DNA from: Sphingobium sp. 66-54
GTDB taxonomy: Bacteria > Pseudomonadota > Alphaproteobacteria > Sphingomonadales > Sphingomonadaceae
DNA length: 64,000 nt
Assembly (NCBI GenBank): GCA_001899715.1
Contig: MKWI01000014.1
Coordinates: 1 to 64,000, forward strand
Direction: 5' to 3'
Position 1 is the stretch's first letter. Every line of letters starts with the position of its first letter. Positions 45,776-54,617 of this stretch are shown piece after piece. The notes below the pieces were generated by a model. That model saw only the letters and a list, made by a program, of their open reading frames with translations, had not been told where the DNA came from and ran no database searches. Made by a program: the position numbers and the translations under genes.

Positions 45776-46438
45776 ATGACCATCCCAGCTTCAGATGCAG
45801 ACGCCGCACCGCTCCGTTTCGTGCCGCTGCATGCCGCGACACGGGCGCAGCGTGCAGCTTTTCTCTCCATCTACCGCAACGCGATACCGCTGAGTGAGCG
45901 CAAGACGGATGCCGCCATTCTCGCCATGGCGGATCGTCCCGATTGCGTGCTGGAACTGGCCGAACGAGGCGGCGCCGCGGTTGGCTTCCTGATCCTCTAT
46001 CGCTCGTCCACCTACCCTGTTGCACTACTGGAATATCTCGGCGTGGCGGCATCGGCGCGCGGCAGCGGTCTGGGCGGCCGGCTGTTTGCCCGCGTCGCTG
46101 CCCACGCTCACGGCCACACCCTGCTGATGGAGGTGGAGACGGATCGCGACACGGCCGCGCCGGATCATGCGCAGCGCGTCCGCCGTAAACGTTTCTATGC
46201 GCGACAGGGCTGTCGGCAACTCGCCCAGTTCACCTATCGGCTGCCCACGCTCGGCGAGAAGGTACCGCCACCAATGGACCTGCTGTTTCTCACCGGACGT
46301 GATGCCGTGGACCGGGCGACACTGCTTGCCTGGCTCACGGATATTTATAGCGAGGTTTACGGTCGGCCGGCGGATGATCCGGGCATTGCCTGCATGATGG
46401 CCGGCTTGCCCGATCAGCTCGCTTTCGAGCCGATCTGA
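45776..46438 (+). CDS. GNAT-family N-acetyltransferase
   Basis: A 220-residue protein with the acetyl-CoA-binding core of the GNAT fold: GFLILYRS, then YPVALLEYLGVAASARGSGLGGRLFARV (motif A, with the R-G-S-G-L-G pyrophosphate loop) and FYARQGCRQL (motif B). The C-terminal ~60 residues are outside the minimal fold. The substrate is unknown. It starts at the ATG at 45776. The SMP-30 gene lies convergently downstream. Confidence 0.85.
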   Translation: MTIPASDADAAPLRFVPLHAATRAQRAAFLSIYRNAIPLSERKTDAAILAMADRPDCVLELAERGGAAVGFLILYRSSTYPVALLEYLGVAASARGSGLGGRLFARVAAHAHGHTLLMEVETDRDTAAPDHAQRVRRKRFYARQGCRQLAQFTYRLPTLGEKVPPPMDLLFLTGRDAVDRATLLAWLTDIYSEVYGRPADDPGIACMMAGLPDQLAFEPI

Positions 46439-46577
46439 AGCACGCGCCATCAGCAGCAAGCCTATTCCGTTGAACGGGCGCTTCATTATGGGCGGCGGCA
46501 GCCCTGCCGCTCAGTCGCTCCGCGCCATCCCGGCCCCGTCATGACCGGCACGCCTCCCCCTCCGTTCCGACACCCGC

Positions 46578-47498
46578 TCAAACCTGCTGGAAATTGAGCT
46601 GCAATCCCGGCCGGGGCCAGCGGCATTTGAATAGCTTTCCAGTCGCCGAGCCGGTGATCCATGCTGTCTGCATATCCGGCCCGCCAAAGCAGATGTTGGT
46701 CGTGATCGGATCGGGCACCGGCACATGCTCGCAGGCGCCGCTCGCCGGGTCGATCAGCGTAATGCCACCGTTGAACAGGGTTGCCGCCGCGATCCGGCCA
46801 TCCGCTTCTACCGCAAGGCTGTCGAACCACTGCATGCCCGGCAGGTTGACCACCACGCGGCCGCTATTGTGCCCTACTTCCGGCGGCGGTGTACCCGGCG
46901 CATCCAGATCGAGCGCCCAGGCGCGCTGGAGCATCGAATCGACCCAATAGAGCGTCTTTTCGTCTGGCGAGAGGCCGATGCCATTGGGCGAGATCTGCTC
47001 CGAGCGCAGCCGCCGGATGCGCGAGCCGTCCGGCTGCGCATGGTAGATGCCGCCAAGCCGCCGGCTCTCGCCGTCCGAAAAGCCGAAGCAAGTAAACCAG
47101 AGGCCGCCTCCGCGGTCGAACACGATATCGTTGGGAGCATTGAGCGGCTTGCCGTCGCACTGGTCGTAAAGCATCGTGACTTTGCCCGTGGCCAGATCCA
47201 CCCGTTGGATATAGCCGCCCTCATAACGCTCGGGCAGGCCGAGCTTGCCAGCCTCCTGCCACCCCTCGGGGAAGGTCAGCGCGCCGCCATTGTTGACGAC
47301 ATAAGCCGCGCCGTCCGGGCCGATGGCGGCGCCGTTGGGGCCGCCGCCCAGCTCGGCCACCGTCTCGCGCGTGCCGTCCGGCCTCACCCGCGTCAGCGTC
47401 TGCCGCGCCATTTCGACCAGCAGCACCGAGCCATCCGCCATGGCAACCGGCCCTTCGGGAAAGAGCAGGCCATCGGTAACGATTTCCATCTCGATCAT
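46578..47498 (-). CDS. SMP-30/gluconolactonase-family protein
   Basis: A 306-residue six-bladed beta-propeller of the SMP-30/gluconolaconase/LRE-like family. Recognised blocks are LLFPEGPVAMADGSVLLVE with the first metal-binding Glu, PNGAAIGPDGA, LNAPNDIVFDRGGGLWFT with Asn and Asp ligands, SPNGIGLSPDEKTLYWVDS, and DSLAVEADGRIAAATL. Members hydrolyse sugar or aldonic lactones. The mid-chain order of ligands looks complete. AGGAG precedes the ATG at 47498. It is not next to sugar-dehydrogenase genes, so the substrate is uncertain. Confidence 0.9.
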   Translation of the reverse strand: MIEMEIVTDGLLFPEGPVAMADGSVLLVEMARQTLTRVRPDGTRETVAELGGGPNGAAIGPDGAAYVVNNGGALTFPEGWQEAGKLGLPERYEGGYIQRVDLATGKVTMLYDQCDGKPLNAPNDIVFDRGGGLWFTCFGFSDGESRRLGGIYHAQPDGSRIRRLRSEQISPNGIGLSPDEKTLYWVDSMLQRAWALDLDAPGTPPPEVGHNSGRVVVNLPGMQWFDSLAVEADGRIAAATLFNGGITLIDPASGACEHVPVPDPITTNICFGGPDMQTAWITGSATGKLFKCRWPRPGLQLNFQQV

Positions 47499-47598
47499 TC
47501 ATCCACTCCTATGCGGGCGGGACGGCTCGGGCCGTGTCCCTTGCATGTCTGGATAGCGAGCGGAGCAGCGGCGGGCGAGCCCGTTGTGCGGCTGCGTT

Positions 47599-48795
47599 TC
47601 ACCCCGCGCCTTGTGCGCGCAGCCGCCCGATGAAGGCCCAGGTACAGAATGCGCCCATCACGCCGCAAAAGCCGATGCCGAGTGCCAGCGAGAGTGCGCT
47701 ACCGGTCGTCACCTGTGCGAAGATCGCCACAATCACCCCGGCAATAGCGAGCTGGCCGAAGCCGAGCAGCGCGGACGCCTGCCCGATGGCGCGCGGGTGG
47801 AGCGAGAGCGCGCCCGCCTGCATCTGCGGCTGCACCACGCCCCAGCCGAAGGTGTAGATGATCTCCGGGATGACCAGCGCCGCCCACGCACCGGGCGCAA
47901 CCCAGGTCGCGCCGACCATCGCCAGCGCGGCACCGACCTGGATGAGCGTTCCGATCCGCACCGTCGCCTCCAGCGAATGGGTGCGGATCATCCGGTTGGA
48001 GACGATGCTGCCGAAGATGAACCCCACGGTTGAGAGCGCGAGCATGATCGCATAGTGCCCGGCCGTCTCGCCGAGACGCCCGACGATGACCTGCGGCGCG
48101 ACCGAGGAAAAGACGAACAGGCCGCTATAGGCAAAGGCATTGCCGAACACGAAGGCGAGCAGCGCTTTCGAGCCGGCCAGCCGCCCCAGCGAGGCGGCAA
48201 CCTTGCCGGGGTGGAGCGGCAGGCGGTGCTCGGGCCGCAGCGTTTCGGGCAAGGCGCGCAGGCTGAGCAGTGCGATAACCGCCACCGCCAGCCCCATGGC
48301 CAGGATCGGCGCCCGCCAGCCGAACAGCATGACGAGACCGCCGCTCGCCAGCGGTGCCAGCATCGGCACCGGCCCGTAGAGCGCACCGACCAGCGCAAGG
48401 GTACGCGCCGCGTCGGTGCGGTCGAGCAGGTCGCGAACGATCGACCGCGCCAGCAGTACCACCGCCGCGCAGCCCAGCCCCTGCAAGGCGCGGGCAACCA
48501 CCACCATGAGGAAATCGCTGGCCGCTCCGCCGAGCAGACTCGCGCCGATATAGAGGGCGAGGCCACCGTAGATGACAGGCCGGCGTCCCACCGCATCGGC
48601 CAGCATCCCGCAGAAAAGCTGTGCCGCCGCAAAAGCGATGACGAAGGCGCTCATCGCCATGGCGACATCGGCGCGGGGCACTGAGAGTCCCTCTCCCAGC
48701 GCGGGCAGCAGCGGCGACATGCCCTCGATCGACATCGGCAGGATCGCGGTCAGCGCCGCGACGAGGAACAGCAGCCCGCGCGGCAGGTCCGTCAT
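47599..48795 (-). CDS. MFS drug-resistance transporter, Bcr/CflA type
   Basis: A 398-residue major-facilitator exporter with 12 hydrophobic helices. The helix-2/3 loop GMLADAVGRRPVIYGGL matches the MFS signature (G-x-x-x-D-x-x-G-R-R), and the segment RALQGLGCAAVVLLARSIVRDL is the antiporter motif C-like region found in Bcr/CflA proteins. The ATG at 48795 is the natural start. It is probably a proton-driven exporter of an unidentified compound and appears to be a lone gene, 100 bases upstream of the SMP-30 gene on the same strand. Confidence 0.88.
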   Translation of the reverse strand: MTDLPRGLLFLVAALTAILPMSIEGMSPLLPALGEGLSVPRADVAMAMSAFVIAFAAAQLFCGMLADAVGRRPVIYGGLALYIGASLLGGAASDFLMVVVARALQGLGCAAVVLLARSIVRDLLDRTDAARTLALVGALYGPVPMLAPLASGGLVMLFGWRAPILAMGLAVAVIALLSLRALPETLRPEHRLPLHPGKVAASLGRLAGSKALLAFVFGNAFAYSGLFVFSSVAPQVIVGRLGETAGHYAIMLALSTVGFIFGSIVSNRMIRTHSLEATVRIGTLIQVGAALAMVGATWVAPGAWAALVIPEIIYTFGWGVVQPQMQAGALSLHPRAIGQASALLGFGQLAIAGVIVAIFAQVTTGSALSLALGIGFCGVMGAFCTWAFIGRLRAQGAG

Positions 48796-48912
48796 CGGCG
48801 CGGCCGCTCCGGACGGTATCGAAAGCGATGGCCCAGCAGCGCCGGTCCCGTCCGGCGGGCTGTCAGGAGGCAATGCGTTGGACAGAAAAGACCCCTATTG
48901 CTTGGCCCGGCC

Positions 48913-49506
48913 CTATGCCCGACCCGGCTTGTCGAGCTTGCCGAACTTCGCCTCGAACCCGGCGGTATCGCCGCTGGCGAGGAACGTCGCCTGCTCGATC
49001 CAGTTATCGCGCGTGATCCGGCCCTTGAAGGTGCCGAGATGAGCGTCGACCGCCGCGATCTCCTGCCCGGTCCATGCGGCGATCTGATCGTAGCGGGTGA
49101 TGCCAAGACCGACGAGCAAGCCGTTAAGTTTCGGCCCGACACCCTTGATCTGACGCAGGTCGTCCGGCTCGCCGACCGCCGCCGGCACACCGATATCGGT
49201 AAAGGCGATGCCGCCTGCCGCCGCTGCCCCGCTGGTCATGATCGCGGCGCTGTTGCGCGCCATGGCCTGCACGTCGCCGGGCGCGGCACCGCTCGCCGCC
49301 ACATCGGCCGCCATCGCATCCTCGACCGTCTGCGCGACTTCCTCGGCCATGTTGCGCGCCGCCTCGCTCGCCGCACCGACCGCCGTGGCCGAACTGTCGA
49401 CATGACGGCCTGCCGGACTGTTCGGCCGGCGCGAACGCAGCAGCCAGATCACCAGGAAGGCGACGACCAGCGCCGCGACGATCAGGAGGACGGAGGTGGA
49501 TCCCAT
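48913..49506 (-). CDS. Membrane-anchored helix-hairpin-helix (H3TH) protein
   Basis: A 197-residue protein. The first ~20 residues form one hydrophobic helix (STSVLLIVAALVVAFLVIWLL) followed by a basic patch (RSRRP). An Ala-rich helical linker covers ~45-110. The C-terminus from ~125 has DDLRQIKGVGPKLNGLLVGLGITRYDQIAAWT, the helix-hairpin-helix 'predicted flap-nuclease-like H3TH' pattern, and DNWIEQATFLASG. Such domains bind DNA non-specifically. Membrane anchoring plus DNA binding is unusual; no catalytic residues are seen. The start at 49506 follows GGAAC. Confidence 0.8.
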   Translation of the reverse strand: MGSTSVLLIVAALVVAFLVIWLLRSRRPNSPAGRHVDSSATAVGAASEAARNMAEEVAQTVEDAMAADVAASGAAPGDVQAMARNSAAIMTSGAAAAGGIAFTDIGVPAAVGEPDDLRQIKGVGPKLNGLLVGLGITRYDQIAAWTGQEIAAVDAHLGTFKGRITRDNWIEQATFLASGDTAGFEAKFGKLDKPGRA

Positions 49507-49946
49507 GGGCGGTTCCTCGGGAAAATTCGGCGGACATGACAGCCTGCAAAGCGGCAAGGCGCTGTGCGAGGCGCCCCGAGCATAAGCGGCACTCCGGCTT
49601 TCTTCAACACGCGATGGCGCGGGCTTTTGTCCACCGCTTCATCCACAGAAATTTTTCTCCGGGAGGGCAGAGGAGAAAACGCCGCGCAACTCCATGGCTT
49701 ATCGTGGTTCATGGCCGGGAAACGAGCCCGCTTCATCGACGAAGCGAGCCCGCCGGGGATCATTTCATCTTGCATCCGCCGGCCGCTGTGGCACTATCAC
49801 TGGTGTTCACAAACGAAGGACGACGCAATAACTTGTGCCATGCCGCTGCGGCTCTCACCGCGGCGCAGGGGTTTTCGTCTCTTCGAGCCCGTGTGGTGCG
49901 GGACTTGACGGAATCGAACGAAGTGCGAACATTGGGGGCTTGAGCG

Positions 49947-51899
49947 ATGGAGTTTCGGGATTTGCAGGCGGAAGCAGCGATGGACGCCACTCTGACCGGC
50001 GAGGCAACGGCCGACGCCGCCCGTGACCAGGCACCGGCGCCGGAGCGCGCCAAGCCGGCGGGCAAGGCCGCCAGGCGCAAGGCGGGCGGGTCGAACAGCG
50101 TCGACGCGCGCCGGTTCGAGGTGACGACCGACCCCGCGCGCGACGATCTGCTGACCGAGTTCGGCAAGGAGACACTGCGCGACCGCTATCTGCTGCCGGG
50201 CGAATCCTATCAGGACCTGTTCGCCCGCGTCGCCGCCGCCTATGCGGACGATCAGGCGCACGCCCAGCGGCTCTACGATTATATCTCGCGGCTGTGGTTC
50301 ATGCCGGCGACGCCCGTGCTCTCCAACGGCGGCACCGGGCGCGGCCTGCCGATCAGCTGCTATCTCAACAGCGTGGACGACAGCCTGGAAGGCATCGTCA
50401 ACACCTGGAACGAGAATGTCTGGCTCGCCTCGCGCGGCGGCGGCATCGGCACCTATTGGGGCAATGTGCGCGGCATCGGCGAGCCGGTCGGCCTGAACGG
50501 CAAGACCAGCGGCATCATCCCCTTCGTGCGGGTGATGGATTCGCTCACCCTCGCCATTTCGCAAGGCTCGCTGCGGCGCGGATCGGCCGCCTGCTATCTC
50601 GATATCTCGCACCCGGAGATCGAGGAGTTTCTGGAGATCCGCAAGGCATCGGGCGACTTCAATCGCAAGGCGCTCAACCTGCACCACGGTGTGCTCGTGA
50701 CCGACGCGTTCATGGAAGCCGTGCGCGACGGCACCGAGTTCGAGCTGCGCTCGCCCAAGGATGGCAGCGTGCGCGGCACGGTTGATGCGCGCAGCCTGTT
50801 CCAGAAGCTGGTCGAGACACGCCTCGCCACCGGCGAGCCCTATATCGTGTTCAACGATACGGTGAACCGGATGATGCCCAAGCATCACCGCGACGTGGGC
50901 CTCAAGGTTTCCACCTCCAACCTGTGCTCGGAGATCACGCTGCCGACGGGCAAGGACCATCTCGGCAATGATCGCACCGCCGTGTGCTGCCTCTCCTCGC
51001 TCAATCTGGAGACGTGGGACGCGTGGAATGGCGACAGGCAGTTCGTCGAGGACGTGATGCGCTTCCTCGACAATGTGCTGCAAGACTATATCGACCGCGC
51101 GCCCGACGAGATGGCGCGCGCCAAATACAGCGCCGAGCGCGAGCGTTCGGTCGGCCTCGGCGTCATGGGTTTTCACAGCTTCCTGCAGGCGCGCGGCATC
51201 CCGTTCGAAAGCGCGATGGCCAAGAGCTGGAACCTCAAGATCTTCAAGCACATCTCGGCGCAAGCCAACGAGGCGTCGATGGCGCTGGCGATCGAGCGCG
51301 GTCCCTGCCCGGACGCCGCCGATCAGGGCGTGATGGAGCGCTTCTCCTGCAAGATGGCGATCGCGCCGACCGCGTCGATCAGCATCATCTGCGGCGGCGC
51401 CTCGGCCTGCATCGAGCCGGTGCCGGCCAACATCTACACGCACAAGACGCTATCCGGCAGCTTCATCGTCAAGAACCCCTATCTGGAGACGATCCTGCAA
51501 GCCAAGTCCAAGGACTCGACCAACGTCTGGAACTCGATCCTGGAGAAAGGCGGCTCGGTGCAGCATCTCGACTTCCTCACGCAGGAGGAGAAGGATGTCT
51601 TCAAGACCAGCTTCGAGATAGACCAGCGCTGGCTGGTCGAACTGGCCGCCGACCGCGCGCCGTTCATCGACCAGGCGCAGTCGCTCAACCTGTTCATCCC
51701 GGCCGATGTTGAGAAGTGGGACCTGCTGATGCTCCACTTCCGCGCGTGGGAACTGGGCATCAAGTCGCTCTACTATCTCCGCTCAAAGTCGGTGCAGCGC
51801 GCTGGTTTCGCCGGCGGCGTGGAGGCGGACAACACGCCCGAGGCCAAGAAGATCGAGCTGCCCAACACCGATTATGATGAGTGCCTTGCTTGCCAGTAA
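49947..51899 (+). CDS. nrdA: Ribonucleotide reductase class I, alpha subunit
   Basis: NrdA holds the catalytic and allosteric sites that reduce ribonucleotides. The 650-residue chain lacks the ~90-residue ATP-cone of E. coli NrdA: a disordered Ala/Lys-rich stretch (residues ~1-55) leads straight into the catalytic barrel. SCYLNS and NLCSEITLPTG carry the active-site Cys pair, and the protein ends in ECLACQ, the flexible thioredoxin-reactive pair. The finger loop LAPTASISIICGGASACIEP is present. nrdB, usual as the next gene, does not follow; a terminator-like hairpin is 25 bases after the stop. GGGGG precedes the ATG. Confidence 0.95.
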   Translation: MEFRDLQAEAAMDATLTGEATADAARDQAPAPERAKPAGKAARRKAGGSNSVDARRFEVTTDPARDDLLTEFGKETLRDRYLLPGESYQDLFARVAAAYADDQAHAQRLYDYISRLWFMPATPVLSNGGTGRGLPISCYLNSVDDSLEGIVNTWNENVWLASRGGGIGTYWGNVRGIGEPVGLNGKTSGIIPFVRVMDSLTLAISQGSLRRGSAACYLDISHPEIEEFLEIRKASGDFNRKALNLHHGVLVTDAFMEAVRDGTEFELRSPKDGSVRGTVDARSLFQKLVETRLATGEPYIVFNDTVNRMMPKHHRDVGLKVSTSNLCSEITLPTGKDHLGNDRTAVCCLSSLNLETWDAWNGDRQFVEDVMRFLDNVLQDYIDRAPDEMARAKYSAERERSVGLGVMGFHSFLQARGIPFESAMAKSWNLKIFKHISAQANEASMALAIERGPCPDAADQGVMERFSCKMAIAPTASISIICGGASACIEPVPANIYTHKTLSGSFIVKNPYLETILQAKSKDSTNVWNSILEKGGSVQHLDFLTQEEKDVFKTSFEIDQRWLVELAADRAPFIDQAQSLNLFIPADVEKWDLLMLHFRAWELGIKSLYYLRSKSVQRAGFAGGVEADNTPEAKKIELPNTDYDECLACQ

Positions 51900-51924
51900 G
51901 GCAACCATATTCCATAATTTCAGT

Positions 51925-51952
51925 GGGCCGGGTATCATGAGATACTCGGTCC
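51925..51952 (+). terminator. Hairpin after nrdA
   Basis: GGGCCGGGTATC pairs with GATACTCGGTCC (two G-U pairs) around a four-base loop ATGA, 25 bases after the nrdA stop codon. There is no T run behind it, so it could be a factor-dependent terminator or an RNA-stabilising stem. Confidence 0.55.
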
Positions 51953-51983
51953 ATGTCACGTGAAGGATCCGCATTCGGCCGCG

Positions 51984-52880
51984 TTACGGCATGGTCTCGC
52001 CGAGCGCGTCGATGAAGACTTGCGCGGCCGCCGGAAAAGTTCCTCGCGCCCGCCGATACATGGAGAAGGTCCTCCGTGCCTCCAGTTCGGGCACGGACAT
52101 GGCGACGACCTCGCCGTGCCGCATACCCTCGATCAGCAGTGGCTGGGGGAACCAGCCAATGATCGAACTGCGCGCGACCACTGAAAGAATCAGCTCCACC
52201 GAATCTGTTTGCAGCGCGATATCCGGTGGCTCGAAACCCGCCCCGCGCACCAGCGCCTCAAACTGGCGGCGCGGGGTCGATTCGGGCGGAGGCATGGCCC
52301 ATTGCGCACCGAGCAGCCGTTCGAGGGAGACAGGCGCGCCGTTCAATGGGTGAGATCGGCCACAAAAGACCACACAACGATCGCTGAAAGAGCGCGTACC
52401 AATCCTCACACCTTCGACCTCCCTGGGAGGTTCTGCCGCAAACACAATGTCGATGTCCCGGTTCGCGAGCGCGCGGTCTAATTGATCTTCCGAAGCGACA
52501 GTCACCTCCACTCGCAGCCCCGGTGCGCGGGCTGCCACCAGCGCAATGACCGCAGGCAATACCGAGCGAGAAACCGCCGTCACACCACCGATCCGGATCG
52601 CACCGCGCATGAGGCCGCGATGGGCATCCATCAGGTCTCGCGCCGCCGCCATCTCGTAGAGAAGGAGACGGATCCGCGGAAGCAGGTCCGCTCCCGCCTG
52701 GGTCAGATGCATCCCGCGGCTGTCCCGCTCGAAAAGTGCCTGGCCGAATTGCTCTTCGAGCGCCCGGATATGGCGGGAGACCGTCGGCTGCGTGGCATTG
52801 AGCGCCTTGGCCGCCCGCCCCACTGTTCCATGCTCCGCTACCGCCTGGAACGCCAGGAGCAGATACTGATCAAAACTCAT
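51984..52880 (-). CDS. LysR-type transcriptional regulator
   Basis: A 298-residue LysR regulator. The N-terminal helix-turn-helix is MSFDQYLLLAFQAVAEHGTVGRAAKALNATQPTVSRHIRALEEQFGQALFERDSRGMHLTQAG; the C-terminal part is the effector-binding fold with RIGGVTAVSRSVLPA and the second half FCGRSHPL. The Met at 52880 matches the family N-terminus; a second start lies six codons upstream (52898). Neither has a strong ribosome-binding site, and a dyad overlaps the first. The ThDP decarboxylase gene starts divergently 91 bases away, which suggests that this regulator controls it. The inducer may be an aromatic hydroxy or oxo acid, but that is a guess. Confidence 0.9.
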   Translation of the reverse strand: MSFDQYLLLAFQAVAEHGTVGRAAKALNATQPTVSRHIRALEEQFGQALFERDSRGMHLTQAGADLLPRIRLLLYEMAAARDLMDAHRGLMRGAIRIGGVTAVSRSVLPAVIALVAARAPGLRVEVTVASEDQLDRALANRDIDIVFAAEPPREVEGVRIGTRSFSDRCVVFCGRSHPLNGAPVSLERLLGAQWAMPPPESTPRRQFEALVRGAGFEPPDIALQTDSVELILSVVARSSIIGWFPQPLLIEGMRHGEVVAMSVPELEARRTFSMYRRARGTFPAAAQVFIDALGETMP

Positions 52881-52894
52881 ACGAGATTCGTATG
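52878..52894. promoter_or_regulatory. LysR-type box (T-N11-A dyad)
   Basis: CATACGAGATTCGTATG is a 7-base inverted repeat with a 3-base spacer, containing T-N11-A. It covers the start codon of the LysR gene and lies 78 bases before the decarboxylase ATG. This fits an autoregulatory LysR site between divergent genes. Confidence 0.65.
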
Positions 52895-52971
52895 GCATAA
52901 TCAGAAAATTGCAATGGATTGCATATTCCACGACTGCGAAGAGATACGGAATGGAAAATCAGGAGGGCCTC

Positions 52972-54531
52972 ATGCCAACCGTGCGCGATGCGACCATGCA
53001 TCTTCTTCGCAACCTCGGCGTTACCACCATCTTCGGCAATCCCGGCTCGACGGAGCTTCCGATGTTCCGTGATTTCCCAACGGATTTCCGATATATATTG
53101 GGTCTTCAGGAATCAGTCGTGATGGGCATGGCGGACGGGTTCGCGCTGGCAAGCCGCAACGCCGCGCTGGTTAATCTGCATAGCTCCGCGGGCATCGGAC
53201 ATGCGCTTGGAAACCTGTTTACCGCCTATAAGAATCAGGCGCCGCTGATTGTCACGGCGGGTCAGCAGGCTCGTTCGATCCTGCCGTTCGAACCGTTTCT
53301 GCATGCCGGTCGCGCGACGGAATTCCCGCAACCGTTCGTTAAATGGACATGCGAGCCGGCACGCGCCCAGGACGTGCCTCGCGCTATCGCCCGCGCTTAT
53401 TATGAAGCCACGACACCGCCCTGCGGGCCGGTCTTCGTGTCAGTCCCCGTCGACGATTGGGATGCCGAATGCGACTGGGTCGAAGCGCGAACCATGGCTA
53501 CGCTCAATCCGGGAGACCCCACGGCCATTGCGCAGCTCGCCGACGCCATGGCGAAAGCGCAGCATCCCGCGTTCGTGCTCGGTGCGGGAACGGCGCGAGA
53601 TGGCGCCTGGGATGCGCTCGTCGCCCTCGCGGAGCAGCAGAGCGCGTCTGTCTATGTCGCCCCTTATGCGAGCCGAAACGTTTTCCCGGAGGATCACCGG
53701 CTGTTTCGGGGTTTTCTACCGGCATTTCAGGAGCGAATGGTCGCACTCCTCACCGAGCATGATTTCATCCTTTCGCTGGGCGGTCCGCTCAACCTCTACC
53801 ATGCCGAAGGGTCGGGACCGCATGTTCCCGAAGGCACCGACGTTTGGAGCACGGGCGATAATCCCGCCGTGCTGGCCTGGGCACCGGTTGGCCACGCAAT
53901 TCTCGGCAACACGCGCGCAATCGCCGAAACGTTGCTGACGAGGGGCACGCACGCCAGCCGGCCGAAACCCGCTCGCCGGCCTGCGCCACCGGCTCTGAAC
54001 CGCGCTGTTCTAGATGACCGCCTGGTGCTGCAATGCATCATGGATACCATGCCGGCCAACGCCATCATTGTGGAAGAGGCACCCACCAGCCGCCCGCCGA
54101 TGCAGGTTTATCTACGGCTCAACCAGCCCGACTGCTTTTTTACCACCGCGAGCGGCGGCCTGGGCTACGGGATGCCGGCGGCGGTCGGCATATCGCTCGC
54201 CCGGCCAAAAGCCAGGATCATCGCAATCCTCGGCGATGGATCGGCCATGTATGGCATTCAGGCACTCTTTTCGGCCTTCCAACTCAGGGCACAGATTACG
54301 TTCGTCATCATCAACAATCGGAAATATCAGGCCCTGCGTGATTTCGGCCAGACATTCGGCATACAACGCGTTGTGGGTACGGATCTGTCCGGTCTGGATT
54401 TTCGTGCGCTGGCCAAAGGCCATGGTTTGCCCACCGGCCGTCAGGTCACGGATGCCGACGCACTGACCGAGGCGCTGGCGGACAGCTTTGCCACCAATGG
54501 TCCGACACTCATCGAAATTCAGGTGGACTGA
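52972..54531 (+). CDS. mdlC: ThDP-dependent benzoylformate-decarboxylase-type enzyme
   Basis: A 519-residue thiamine-diphosphate enzyme closely resembling benzoylformate decarboxylase. Ser26, Glu47 and His70 fall at exactly the Pseudomonas putida positions (NPGSTELP, LQESVV, NLHSS), and His277 (NLYH) aligns with its His281. The late pocket motif YQALRDF keeps the Ala, Leu and Phe that line the BFD substrate site. The cofactor motif GDGSAMYGI ... INN is intact. AGGAGG lies seven bases before the ATG at 52972, so the longer reading from 52909 is not used. Glu47 argues against glyoxylate carboligase, which lacks it. The role could be mandelate-type catabolism or decarboxylation of another aryl-oxo acid. 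Confidence 0.85.
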   Translation: MPTVRDATMHLLRNLGVTTIFGNPGSTELPMFRDFPTDFRYILGLQESVVMGMADGFALASRNAALVNLHSSAGIGHALGNLFTAYKNQAPLIVTAGQQARSILPFEPFLHAGRATEFPQPFVKWTCEPARAQDVPRAIARAYYEATTPPCGPVFVSVPVDDWDAECDWVEARTMATLNPGDPTAIAQLADAMAKAQHPAFVLGAGTARDGAWDALVALAEQQSASVYVAPYASRNVFPEDHRLFRGFLPAFQERMVALLTEHDFILSLGGPLNLYHAEGSGPHVPEGTDVWSTGDNPAVLAWAPVGHAILGNTRAIAETLLTRGTHASRPKPARRPAPPALNRAVLDDRLVLQCIMDTMPANAIIVEEAPTSRPPMQVYLRLNQPDCFFTTASGGLGYGMPAAVGISLARPKARIIAILGDGSAMYGIQALFSAFQLRAQITFVIINNRKYQALRDFGQTFGIQRVVGTDLSGLDFRALAKGHGLPTGRQVTDADALTEALADSFATNGPTLIEIQVD

Positions 54532-54617
54532 CGGCAGCGAAGCGACACAACGAGCTTGGCATGTCGGGAACGGCATCTTCATAACGACATTCCTAAACGG
54601 CCCGATACGGATCCATA

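Noticed and set aside
52972..54531. Glyoxylate carboligase as the identity of the ThDP enzyme, suggested by hyi and glxR nearby
   Set aside because: The catalytic Glu that Gcl lacks is present, and the substrate-pocket residues are those of BFD.
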